Source of the DNA: Siphlonurus alternatus | Lineage: Eukaryota; Arthropoda; Insecta; Ephemeroptera; Siphlonuridae | DNA length: 64,000 nucleotides | Direction of reading: 5' to 3' | Assembly (NCBI GenBank): GCA_949825025.1 | Contig: OX463786.1 | Location: 17,369,911 to 17,433,910 of the forward strand | Part shown: piece by piece, positions 35,225 to 54,000 of the stretch | Numbering within the stretch: the stretch's first letter is position 1 | Layout: the number at the start of each line of letters is the position of its first letter | The notes under the pieces: model-generated | Seen by the model: only the letters and a program-made list of their open reading frames with translations | Told to the model about the DNA's origin: nothing | Database searches by the model: none | Made by a program: the position numbers and the translations under genes

Positions 35225-38200
35225 GTAAGTAGTACTTTAATACATATTGAATGAGGAGGAATTAAAATGTCGAGTAATTTTACATAATTTAGGTAGAAAA
35301 GAGTGTTTTAAGTGTACCCTAAAAGTCGTCCCTTTTTTTGTTTCAGGCGCGGTATTTCAGAGAACAAGATATTGATGGTATGTATGTCTCCTATACATTA
35401 GTTCTTATCAGTCTATTAGATGTTTGGTTATCACAGATATCAGTGTGATTCATTCTATGAATACCATATATGTGCATGCATTATACATATGAAATTATTA
35501 AGTAGGTTAAATTAGAATTCAAGAACTAAATTGATGGGAGTTTTCAAACAAGCTACAGTCTTTCAAACGTTAGAATACCCATGGAAAATAGTTCATGGAT
35601 GACCTGTCAATCAACTGCAACAGCTGTAAAAAATGGCAGCCAACACAAAAAAATTTTCAATGGAGCTAGTGGACAGAAATATATGTTCATATTTTACGAA
35701 GATTTTCACATAAGTCTAGACAGATAATATTGCAAAAAAGTTTCAATAATTTAGCAATTATTATGCAACAGGTATCGAGTGTCTTTGATTTATTTTCAGC
35801 TACTTTATTTTTCTAGTGAAAGAACTATTTTTTTGTATTTTGTTGGCAACATGCGTCGGAAGAATACAAATCACTACGCCGAAGATGATTGACAGGGGTA
35901 TTCTAACGTTTGAAAGACTGTAGCTGTCTTTTAATCACTCTTCACATGATTACATAGATGATTATGTCTAAGTTAGTGGTTTCCCACATCAATTTAATTA
36001 AGTACAGTATATACATAATATAATAATAAAAGTATGCATATCTTCTTCTTCTTCTTTTCTTATGCCCACGTTTTGGCGTTTAAGCCATTTTACTTCTAGC
36101 AAGCCAATAGAGATAGGATTCCTGCTCTTCCCGCTTCATGTTGCCAGGCAACAAGTCAAGTTCCGCTTTTAATGCAGAGCATCTAAATAGATGCCCTCTG
36201 TCTTGGGGTTCTTTTTTACATAATTTACAAATGTCACTATCTTGGATTTTAAATCTCTTCTGGTAGCATCCAAGGTAGTCATGGCCTGTGTCTAATCTAA
36301 ATTTAGCAGTGTCTGTGAGTCTATTGTAAATTGATGGATAAAAGTATGATCCTTACTTGCCCACCTTAACTTTTCCCGTTGTTGCAATGAGCAACAGCTC
36401 ATACAGTATTACAGATCTTATACCTTTACGTGTATAAAATTTGACTGCGTGCAGTTGCCATTTTGTAAATTCTATACAGCCATGCAGACATAGACTGGTG
36501 ACAGTCCGCTGATCAGGCGCCATCAGCTCAAGTAATCTTAAGATCTGTTATATTGTATACGAGTTGTTATTTTGAGGTTAAAGTTATTACATAATAAATT
36601 TGTAGTAAATATTTAAATAAATCATATTCTAAGAGCAGAAAATTTTAAACAATTAACTACAGTATTTGAATTTTTTTAACTCAATTGGTTTTGGCTTGTA
36701 TCTGCACTTCTCCCTACAAATCCAACACTCCAGTCTAACACGAACGTGAAATTCCAGAGTTTCGTGAGTGCTTCTACTTATTCGCTCGCAACGGTCAGAT
36801 CCGGACGCTGGACGAGCTGACCGTCACAATGAGGTCTCTGGGGATGAGCCCAACCATTGCCGAGCTCAAGAAGTACTTCAAAGACAAGGGTGAGCTTGTT
36901 GTTTAAACTTTCAGTCTTGTGGACAATGTTTTAGTGAGCTAATTCTTCTGTAAAATAATTAATACAGTAGCACAGTTTTAGGTACAATGTGCTTAACAAA
37001 AAGGTTAACATTGATAACTTATACAATGGTTATGGATTTTAATTTTTATGTTCAGGAATGTGTATAGTAGTTACCTCTAAAAAGTTCCGTTTGATCAGAG
37101 AATATATAGGTACAGTACTGTACTTAAATTATTTTCTTTGCTTTGATATTTATTTATTCATTCATTTATTTATTAATCATTCACTACACAGCATTTTATA
37201 CCATTTACGTGAAGTGTCAAACATTAAAAACAAAAAACAAACAAACATAAAAACAACAAAATAAAAAAAAAATAAAAATAAATTGTAAATGTGTACCGTA
37301 CGTACGAGTACATTGTATACGAAATATGAAAAAAAATAAATAAATAAAAATATACAAAAAGAGAATATAAAGAAACATTACAAGATCATAAAAAATTTTA
37401 TGCTTTTATTGGCAAGTAGGCAGAGAAAGAACGACAGAACAATTTTAAACTTGATAACCAGCATGCTCTGTATAATATCACAATAGAGTCTTCAAGTCAG
37501 CTGATTTTTAGTATTCCCACCGTCCTATTTATCTAAAACTATCTAAAGAAACCTTAAAAATGCTTTTTTTTTTTTGGCCTTAAATAATTTTTTTTTTTAA
37601 GAAAAATAAAGACTTGATACAATATTAAAGGACCCCTTAATGGAGGGGGGTGGATAGGAGATCAACTGTTGTCTTACTCACAACTCAAGAGATTGATACA
37701 GTACAGTATGTTAATCTCACTGTTTAATAATAATAATAATAATAATATAAATGTTTATTGAGCAGAAAAAACAAAGTATGTACATATATTATATCTTTAT
37801 ACAAAATGCATAAAAACGCTGCCCAATTGGTGGCTGAAAAAGGATATCCAATTCACATGGAGTGTTTAGCCACCCAACTAACTACTATCATAAAGTCTAT
37901 CATCCTGCTAACTACTAGCAGTTCTGTTGGTTGTGACTGCATTTGTTGTTGCTGGGTAAATAAATTTCCAGCTGCACTTTCAGCGATACCCTCATGTTTA
38001 GTTGATAAGTAAAATTTAACTATATGTTTTCAAGATGTACGCTATTTCTGTGATCAAAAAAGAAACTGATGTGAAATCTCAACATTGCAGGAGGCCAGCT
38101 AGCGTTCTCTGACTTCCTGGAGGTGATGCACGCCCACAGTCGCGTTGAGAAACTGCCCACGGAGGTGCTGGCTGCGTTCAAGGCCGCCGACCCGAAACGT

Positions 38201-39075
38201 TCCGGCCTCGTGTCCGCTAAGGAGCTGCGACACATCTTGCTGAACTGGGGGGAGCGGCTCAGCGTCAAGGAGGGTGAGTGGCGGGATGGATCAATTAACA
38301 CTAGAAACTGGGTGGCAGGCTGGATCAATTAACATTAGAAACTGAGTGGCAGGCTGGATCAATTAACATTAGAAACTAAGTGGCGGGCTGGAAGATGCCT
38401 GAATGAGTTAAAAAAAAATGAATATGGGTTAAATGCGTTTGCTTCTTTGCCTGAGAGTATTTTTATAACTTAAAATTAATGGACAACCTGCATGAAATTT
38501 GTTTTATTCCATATTTGAATAGATGACTTAGGTTATGTTATGTTTTTTTTTTTTTTCATATATGTTTTTTTTTTTTTTTAACTCTGTAACATCCTTAAAA
38601 TCGTGCTATAAAACGCTGTGACGTCATAGTCCTGTAGTTATTTAACATACAAGCACAGGGAAAGACGTTGCATGACTATGACGTCACAGTGTCTTTCCCC
38701 TCAATAATTTTTGATGTTTTATAAGAATTGACTTATAAGGTTTAAAAAAAAAAATGAAAAATTAATAATACTTAACGCTAGGTCCTCCATCCAAATATGC
38801 AACAAAAGTTAGTCCAATATCTTGCATTACTTGTTTTCTTTGTATCTTACATATTAGTGCATTTTTCAGTACACAAGAATGCATACAGTATTAAATTTTC
38901 CCCACTTTCATTATTTCTGTAACAAATTCATTTCCAATACAATAAGATTAACTGACCTTGACGTTTGTTTTCAGTGGACCAGATTTTCCGGGAGGCAAAC
39001 GTGACGGCCAACGGAATGGTGCGCTACGAGGACTTTGTCAAGATTTCCTGCGCCCCAGTTCCCGACTATTACTAA
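35222..39075 (+). CDS. CALML4: Calmodulin-like protein 4 (CALML4) orthologue, 5 exons
   Basis: Exons: 35222-35224 (ATG only), 35347-35377, 36758-36889, 38091-38273, 38975-39075; 450 nt, 149 aa, frame kept at all junctions. The protein starts MARYFREQDIDEFRECF and ends APVPDYY. It matches CALML4 in length and in diagnostic blocks: N-terminal F-x-x-Q-D-I-[ND]-E, T-M-R-S-L-G-x-S-P-T, and the fourth hand V-D-x-[IL]-F-R-E-A-[ND]. There are four EF-hand units, but all the loops lack the usual acidic ligands (for example ARNGQIRTLDEL and NVTANGMVRYED), so calcium binding is doubtful. This is also true of known CALML4, which acts as a light chain for the myosin of the brush-border intermicrovillar adhesion complex. 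The role here is inferred from that family. Introns 2 and 3 contain transposon pieces. Confidence 0.88.
35551..35925. mobile_element. MITE with 30-bp inverted termini in CALML4 intron 2
   Basis: Left AGCTACAGTCTTTCAAACGT followed by TAGAATACCC; right GGGTATTCTAACGTTTGAAA then GACTGTAGCT. The interior of about 310 bp is non-coding and not itself palindromic. Confidence 0.8.
36040..36330 (-). mobile_element. Non-LTR retrotransposon 3' fragment with zinc-knuckle C terminus
   Basis: The minus-strand frame from 36327 to the stop at 36082-36080 encodes an RT C-terminal tail. It contains FRLDTGHDYLGCYQKRF, then C-x2-C-x8-H-x4-C (DICKLC...GHLFRC) and ends KMA-stop. An AAG-type microsatellite (36041-36056 as CTT on plus) forms the 3' tail. 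It is a 5'-truncated insertion in intron 2 of the CALML4-like gene. A diverged relative lies at 27545-27620. Confidence 0.75.
37700..38012 (-). mobile_element. Probable retrotransposon 3' end with (AAT)n tail
   Basis: The minus strand ends in CAATAAACATTTAT followed by an (ATT)n/(AAT)n run at about 37727-37748, the layout of a non-LTR 3' terminus. No protein homology was recognised in the remainder, and the upstream limit is a guess. It lies in intron 3 of the CALML4-like gene. Confidence 0.35.
38275..38392 (+). repeat. 34-bp minisatellite starting at a splice donor
   Basis: GGATCAATTAACAYTAGAAA recurs at 38288, 38322 and 38356 (exact 34-bp period). The repeats begin at the CALML4 exon 4 donor GTGAGTGGCGGG and end with AAGTGGCGGGCTGG, so degenerate versions of the donor segment are repeated inside the intron. 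Confidence 0.85.
38465..38815. mobile_element. CRE-containing MITE, copy in CALML4 intron 4
   Basis: Tip AATGGACAACCTGCATGAAA. The core reads GCTGTGACGTCATAGTCCTG and the inverse CATGACTATGACGTCACAGT, with AACATACAAGCACAGGGAAA between. The right end is TCCTCCATCCAAATATGCAA. Confidence 0.75.
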
Positions 39076-40721
39076 GCTAAGGGGAAAAGGGGTCATATGG
39101 CATGAATTCTGGTTGCTCATATTTTTCTGCGGCAGCTAGCTTTTTCTACTTTTTTTTTAAGTTATTTTTTATTAGCTTTTTTATAAAGGTAGAAGATTTC
39201 TGGTACTTTTTTTTTTTTTTTACAAAATTAATGTATGTATTGTTCATCTTCATAATAGAAGTAACCATTATTATTATTATTATTATTATTTTTAATTCTT
39301 AAGCAAAATTAAATTTAAAATGAAGGACTTGCTTAAGATAGAGATAACGCCGGTCAGCTGTTTGACGTAGCTCCCTTTGATTAACATGTAAACCTTAGCA
39401 AATTCACAAAAATTCTGAATTTTTTTTTGAGAGGCGGATATTAGTGCCTAAAAGCCATAGAAAAAGTTTCATCACAATTTAACGAGCCAATTTTTTTAAA
39501 TTAATTTTTTAGTTTGTCTCTCCATGGGAAAGCCCTATGCTGGAAATTAAAAAAAGAATTAAAAAAAATCGTCTCGTTAAATTGTTTTGAAATTTTTTCT
39601 ATGATTTTTAGGCCTGTAAAAAATTTTCAGAATTTTTGTGAATTTGCTAAGGTTTACATGTTAATCTAAGGGAAGTACGTCAAACCGGCGTTATCTCTAC
39701 CTTAATGTATATTGTTAGCAATTTGTTGCTATTTGTGATTAATTTTTTTCAGTGGGTAGCTTAATATACACAAGAACATATACACATGCCATGGTACCCT
39801 CTATATCTTCAACTTTTTATATACATTCCATTGAATTTATGACGTTTTCCAAAGTATTTCCTAAAATGTGGCCTTGAAACTTTTGTTTGATGTGATGGGA
39901 CTAATTAAAATTAATTATTGTGGTTAATGTTTGTTAAGTATTATAAATATTCTTATCAGTATTTTATTGTAATTTATAAATGAAAATAAAATTTATTTAA
40001 TATCTGGTTAAATTTTTAGTAACTACTAATTTTACTAAGTATATCCTTTGGTTGGTAGCACTGCGTGTTTTCGTCTTGCTAGAAAATGGGATGAAGGTTG
40101 ATTTTTTATAGAATTTAGAAGTTTCTTGGACGTTAATCGAAATTAAAACAATATGTAAGTAAACGTGAATAGTTCAGGTACTTATTAAAGTTACTGTCAA
40201 CTCGATTTACTGTAAGATATTTAGTGAAATCGTGAAAATAAAGATTCGTAAGTTTGGAAGTCATTGACGTGATGACGTCATGATTTTGTTTCGCGCGTAA
40301 ATATTTGAATATAATTGAGATTGACATGAGAGGAACTATTAACCTAAATTCACTTAATTTAGTCCAATTATGTTTGACATTGAATTTAAATAAACGTAAA
40401 CATCAATGAAATTCATGATGGGATATATTTCTTTTAACAATTTAAATGTTAATTGAAGTCAATTAGATTGTTTATGTTTCTAAATGTTTATGAAATTTAT
40501 TTCTCAACAATATTTTTACAAAGTATCACGTTTCTGCTAAGTAAACAATTTATAATTCAACTTGAAGTATATGGATTTTTTTATGTCAAGATTTTTTTAT
40601 TTTTTTCTCCTCTTATCTGAGTTTCGTTATCAGTGAAAAGTGCAGACTAGAGTATTTTAGCAGCAAGCGTGTGATGCGCGCCTATTAGCTATTAACTCTG
40701 CAGTTGAGGAAATTCTGCAAA
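39076..40721. other. Spacer between the CALML4-like and MFSD6-like genes
   Basis: Contains the TTAA foldback (39333-39705), an (ATT)n run near 39269-39290 and AATAAA signals near 39985. A GATGACGTCATG palindrome lies at about 40270, 450 bp before the transporter start; whether it is regulatory is unknown. Confidence 0.4.
39333..39705. mobile_element. TTAA-bounded foldback MITE (GGTAGAGATAACGCC termini), copy 2
   Basis: Begins TTAAGATAGAGATAACGCCG and ends CGGCGTTATCTCTACCTTAA, with the same interior as 4277-4636 including CTCCATGGGAAAGCCCTATG. It lies 258 bp past the CALML4-like stop codon, probably inside its 3' UTR. Confidence 0.8.
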
Positions 40722-47912
<7,191 letters not shown>

Positions 47913-48247
47913 CGTCAACAACAACGCCATCAAGCTTCTTCATCTGTGATCATTGGACACGTCTTTCCAATTTTTACGTAACATTTTGTGACATTATGGA
48001 TTAATTTAAACACAATTATTAGTTGTGTGATTTTTTTTTTATCCAGTCATAATATTTCTAAATATACATTAGTCACTGTCATATGTTGTTAAAACTTTAA
48101 AACAAATTAAGTTACTTTTTACTAAGTTTACTTGCAAACTGTTCTGGAAAAGGTCTCTTTTGATCATTCCAAAATAACTTCTATTCAATTTTTCAACACT
48201 CTTAAATAACTCCAGACAAATTATGTAAAAATAATTTCTCCTAAAAT

Positions 48248-48577
48248 GATGAAAAAAATTTAAAATGTTCTCCTCTACATCCCCTATCAATGGCTAAAAT
48301 ATCAGGTATACAAATTCGAGCTATATATAGTTCTTGAGTTATGAAGTTTTAAAGTTGACTAATTTAACATGGACCTTTGTGTTTTCCATGTTAAATTATA
48401 TACAGTAGTCAACTTTAAAAATTCATAACTCAAAAACTAGCTCGAATTTTTATACCTGATATTTTAGCCACTGATAGGGGATGTAGAGGAGAACATTTTA
48501 AATTTTTTTCATAATTTTCATGTGTGATTTTTTTTAGTATTGGGTCAGCTGATCCGTGTTACCTCACCGGCCCTTAA
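48248..48577. mobile_element. Foldback MITE, copy 2 of the 17687-18050 family
   Basis: Shares AAATTTAAAATGTTCTCCTC, the central CCATGTTAAATTA region and the inverse arm with 17687-18050. The left tip is lost; the right tip is ACCTCACCGGCCCTTAA. It lies downstream of the MFSD6-like gene. Confidence 0.75.
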
Positions 48578-50367
48578 ATATATGTTTTTCATAAAATGAT
48601 TAATTTGCTTCCATCTAGTAAGCACAACAAGAAATATATTCTCAATTAATTGAGATAAAAGTAACTTCTTACCCAATGCAAATTATAGTCATCTTTTTAT
48701 TGACGATCTAGTTTTTAATTATGCTGCCTTTTGTTAGAAGCAAAGTGATGGGCAATATAATTTTTATACTTTTTAAAATACTTATTAACTATGTATTAAC
48801 AATATCATAACTATTATTGATTGCTTTTTTAAATGTCCTAAAATAACCATTGAAATTCAAACTTTCTGACTTAACAAGATGACAGTATATTCAGCATACT
48901 GTTTTAATTTTTCATTAATGGTATTTTATAAATGCCTGCTATTTGTAAGCGTTTTTGATTTCATATATTAAAATATTTTTATAAAATCAAAATCAAATAA
49001 ATAAGTTGCCTTTTGTGTTCTGTACCATTAATTTGGTATTTTATGGTCCGACAGCTGTAAAATGTTAAGTTTAAAAATGTTTATCAATAAAATATGTTTA
49101 TAAAAATTGAATGTATTTTATTTTCACTTCATGGTTATTTCAAAATATTGAAAGGGAAGGAAATATGTATTTTTTTTTTCAAGGTTAAATAATAAAATTT
49201 GATGTAATTAAATAATAAAATTTACCGTAACTGTTATGGACCTAATGACCATCATAATAAAAAGTAGTGACCTCTACCACTGAATTAACTTTGATAGCAT
49301 AAAAGAACCCGTTCTACTTTTTTTTTTCTATTTTTTTGTCAAAAGTTTTAGTAACTCCAATTAAAGCATATTTGGGAAATATATTAGCACTAATTGAGAA
49401 ATTTTAATACTTTATTTTCACACATCAATTGTACATAAATTAACATTAGAAACTACACAATAAATTTCAATCCATCAATAAATTCTAAAAACATATTGTA
49501 AACAGTAATTCTTGATGTTTAATTAAACACAGATCACAAATGTTCAAATCATATGAGTAAAACATAAGAAACACAATCCTCTAATTTTGAGGATGAAGGG
49601 AAAAATTCAACTTTTTACACAAATTTCAATCAAATCACAAGGAAATCTATTCCTTATAACAAGATACAATTCCTTAATTTGAACATACAAATACAAATTG
49701 ACACATTCTAAAATAATTAATAATAATTTAGTTCAGTTCTATTCAATTAAATGTTAAATCAATCAAATTATAAAAAAAAAAAAAATGCTTAATTTACTAT
49801 TTGTCTTTTACAGTAATTACTACTGTACATACATCCTGATTTGTTTTGTTTTTGTAAATCACCAAGATTTTTGTTTTTTTATTGATATGCAGGTATTAAC
49901 ATATCTTCTACAATATAAGTATTCAATATCAATGATAATTAAACAATGTTAAATAAACATAAATCAGAAAAAAATAATTTGTGCATAGAAGCACACAAAT
50001 TAAATTTTAAGTATTTTTTTTTTCCATCCATACAACAGAAAAGTTATCATAATAACAAAATGAAGTAAAAGAATTTTACAATCTTGAGTAAAATAGAGGA
50101 AAATAAACAATTATATACAAATAGATCTAAAATGGTATAAACTAACTCACAGAAACAAGTGTTTAGCATGACAATGGTCAATACTTTCACATTAATAATT
50201 ATTTTTGTGAGTTTATTTAAGGAACTAAACACAAAGAAATATTTACAGAGGTCATCCACTTTGGAATGTTTGGTGAGCAAATCGAGGGAATATATTTACA
50301 TGCAATGGCAGATTGTGGGGGCATTTTACCATTTTTTTTATTTTCTATGAGCGGATTCATTATTAAA

Positions 50368-50430
50368 GGTTTAGCAGCCAGTCCAATGGAACTAGGAGTC
50401 CATTGAACTGGCTACTGATGCCCTTATCCA
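50368..50430 (+). repeat. Dispersed shortened copy of the hairpin repeat downstream of PERK
   Basis: GCAGCCAGTCCAATGGAACT followed by CCATTGAACTGGCTACTGAT; the loop is shorter than in the 51.2-51.6 kb array. Confidence 0.75.
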
Positions 50431-51000
50431 TGGAAAGTAATATTGTATTAAAACCACCCATTCAGATGGTTTGTCACCAGCTTAAGCTAAAAATATTGAA
50501 TTTTAAAGGCAATGTTTCATAAGTATAAAATGCACAATATGATGATTAATAAACCAATATTTTTTACTTATGAAAATCAAAACATTAGCATAGCACCATA
50601 GGATGGGGAATTTCAATAATCTACACAAAAATTAAAACAGCTTAAATTAAGCTGTAAATTTAAAAGTCAAATTATTCTGTGCACATTTTTTTACTGTATT
50701 TATTTTTCTGCCAAGACCATTATTCTCATTTAATTGTTTATTCTTAATTGAGGTGAGAATAAAGCTTGGTAGCCAGCTGCACAATGTCATTTCATGTAAA
50801 ATAATGTGGCTTACACTTATGCACAGAAAACAGCAACTTTTTGAAACTGCAGAGGACTACTAATTGCAATAAGGTTTACAATGTATTGATAAACACATCA
50901 ATAATGAACCTTCTTGACATGGAACTACTCTATTATATACACAGGATCACTTGATAGTTACTCCACCTCTCCCCGTCCATGCTACGACTGTGAGGTACAA

Positions 51001-54000
51001 TCAGGCGCAGGCGTGGGCAACTTGGGGCAGTCTCACTCTGATCTCCTGGGCGGTGGGTCGTTCCTCGGGAGCGTGGGATAGCATGAGCACCAGGAGACTC
51101 CACTGTTGACAAAAATGGGAGTTAGGACTTAGGACTTCAGTAGTGATCAAATGCAATCTAGTTTTGCTAGGAAGAAGTCATCCTAGGAGATTCAGTAGCC
51201 AGTCCAATGGTACCAGCTCGTCATCACAAGTCCATTGAACTGGCTACTGAACCTTCTATGATGACTTTTTCTTTGTTATCCATGGGAGGAATTGTCATAG
51301 AAGGTTCAGTAGCCAGTCCAATGGAACCAGCTCGTCATCACAAGACCATTGGACTGGCTACTGAACCTTCTAAGATGTCTCTTTCTTTGTTATCCATGGA
51401 AGGAATTGTCATAGAAAGTTCAGTAGCCAGTCTAATGGAACCAGCTCATTGTCAGGAGTACATTGAACTGGCTACTGAACCTTCTGTGATGACTCTTTCT
51501 TTGTAATCCATGGTAGGAATTGTCATAGAAGGTTTAGTAGCCAGTCCAATGGAACCAGCTCATCATTACGAGTCTATTGAACTGGCTACTGAACCTTTTA
51601 CAACGATTCCTTGGAAGATAAAGTTCTCACCTCAGTGGAGAATGTCTGCTGGAAGGAGGGTGGGAAGAGCTTCTCTCGGAGGGCTTGCAGGGCATCGGCT
51701 CGCTCCATCTGTGTGGAGAATGGCCAGAGAAGTTCGAACAAGATCACGCCGAGCGAGTAGATGTCCACCTTGTGATCATACGGTAGTCCATGCATCTGTG
51801 GGACGGAGAACCATTAAATTTGTCAAGGCAGTCAAGATAAGTGTAAGAGAATATAAGTAATAATAGATAATATTGAGTCAAGTAGACAAATAAAAAAAAA
51901 TGCATGTAAAAGTTAGAAATGGAAGCTTCTTATCCTACTTTACTATCATTTTTCTCAGTAATTACCTTAGCTATAGTATTTATTTGAAAACATGTTCTAT
52001 TCAGGCATCTTTTGATTAAAAAATATTCAATAAAAAGCTATATTTTGATTTATTTAAACAAGGCCCCACCTGTTCTGGACTCATGTAGAGCTTGGTCCCG
52101 ACGTTGGCGGTGTGCCTCCTCTCCCCAGTCTCCTGGCTGACGGCCCACGGCTTGCGTTCCTCTCGGGGAGTTCGTTGACCTTCCTCCTGGGGCACCAGCG
52201 AGTCCGTCACGAGACCGAAGTCACCAACCTTGATGTGGCCGTCCATCGAGAAGAAAATGTTGGACGGCTGCGCAGGCACGGACAGTTAGTTACAGACAGT
52301 TACAGTGCAAGGAATGTGTAAAATAACCACAGACGATATTATGTAGTTGCAAAAATTTTCACTGTGTTATGGCATAGATAGAGTTGCAATGGCTTGCAAA
52401 TAATGGTATTTAAAACACCAGCAATTAAAGTGAATAATTTTAACCTAATTTTGGCTTCGTTTAATTTCAGTAATTTACAATACAGTACCAATGAATAGAC
52501 ATATTTTGTAACAAAACATAAGAGCTGCAGCTACAGTAATGTAATTACTGTACATGCTTAATTATTTTTGTGGAATGGACAACCTACATGTTGTATGAAC
52601 ATTTTTTATTGCAGAAATGAATATAGAATACCGGTACTAAATTATGTAACATTGAATATTTTTCAGATTTTTTAGAGACCAGGAACTATTAAAAAAACAA
52701 AAAAAAAAAACAATGAAAGTACAGAGGGAGGTGTCAATAGGTCAAAATAACAGGGTAGGGACTAAAAGGGGTGTGGGTTCAAAAAGTGTTCAAACCTGAA
52801 TTTTGCCTAACTTTTTAGCAACACTTCCCAGACTCTAAAAAATATAAGACTACATAGCATAACTTGATGGTCCCCCTTATTCATATCTGCAATGTACAAC
52901 TTTTAATGTAGGTTGTCTATTGGCCTTTTCAAAGATCTAGCTGTTTCAATAAATTTTCTATTAACAATTGTAAGTTAAGAACAATTTCAAACTGCTACTA
53001 AAAACACATGCTTCTGCAAATTTCTTGTATGTTTTCTATTCTATTACTATAGTTCCAAATTTCCCCACCACTCACCTTGAGGTCTCTGTGTATGAGGCCC
53101 TGTTGATGGACGTACTCCACGGCCTGTGTGATCTGATGGAAGACGTGCAGCGCCTCGTTGGTCCGTTCTCCGTTCCTGCGCTGCAGCCACTCTCTCAAAC
53201 TCTCCTTGCGACACAGCTGCATCTGAATGTAGAGGAACATCGGACTGGTCCTTCTGGGCGACTCATCTTCACTCGACACTGCCATGCTCTCTTCCTCCGA
53301 GCTCTCGCTGCTCTCTCCAGATATCGGGACGTAAGTGCCCACCGTCTTATTGGGAGATGGTGTAACCTCTCGTGACGAGTCTCTGAACTGGATGAATGAG
53401 TCGCTGAGTTCCGTGGGTGCTGGGGCACTGTTTTCCTCAGAGGGGATGTTGAGGGTGACTTCGGAGTCTCGCTTGAAGTACGGGAGAAGTTGATTGTTGT
53501 GAGTAGTGGTGGAATCTTCCAACGAGCAGTCACCCAGCATGGAGTCCTTGGACTGGAGTTCTCTGTAACGACATTACAAGTCAGAATTTGTAAGTTTAAC
53601 ATGAATTATTTAGACAAATTTTACTTATAACTTGCAAAATGATCCTCTCATTTTTAATCTTCTTGCATTGAACTGCTATTGAAAAAAAAAAAATATATAT
53701 ATGTATTATGTATACATACTTACATACTGTACAAATTTTATTTGCAAGTTCAAAATGAATTATTTAGACAAATTTTACCTAAAACTTTGCAAAATGATCC
53801 TTCCATTTTTAATCTTTTTGCATTGAACTGTTATTGAAAAAAAGAAAAATAACTTATTGTACAAATTTCATAGTAAATAATAAAATCATGTAATTGCGTC
53901 TTTTTTCATTATATTTTCAAGAAAAGTGCCCACAAAGTCATGTTAACTAAAAAAAATTCAGAATTTTCTGGGGAAAGGTACTAAAGTATTTTCTTAGGAA

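Larger units (their letters stand above)
47913..51000. other. Convergent spacer between the MFSD6-like and PERK stop codons
   Basis: AT-rich; both 3' UTRs must end here. Plus-strand AATAAA-type signals occur near 48997 and 49088. On the minus strand, signals (TTTATT on plus) occur near 50697 and at several further positions. It contains the foldback at 48248-48577 and one hairpin repeat at 50368. No gene is recognised. Confidence 0.45.

Noticed and set aside
51207..51860. Plus-strand open frames reading repeated SPMEPARHH...IELATEPS motifs
   Set aside because: They translate the tandem hairpin repeat and the antisense of PERK exon 14.
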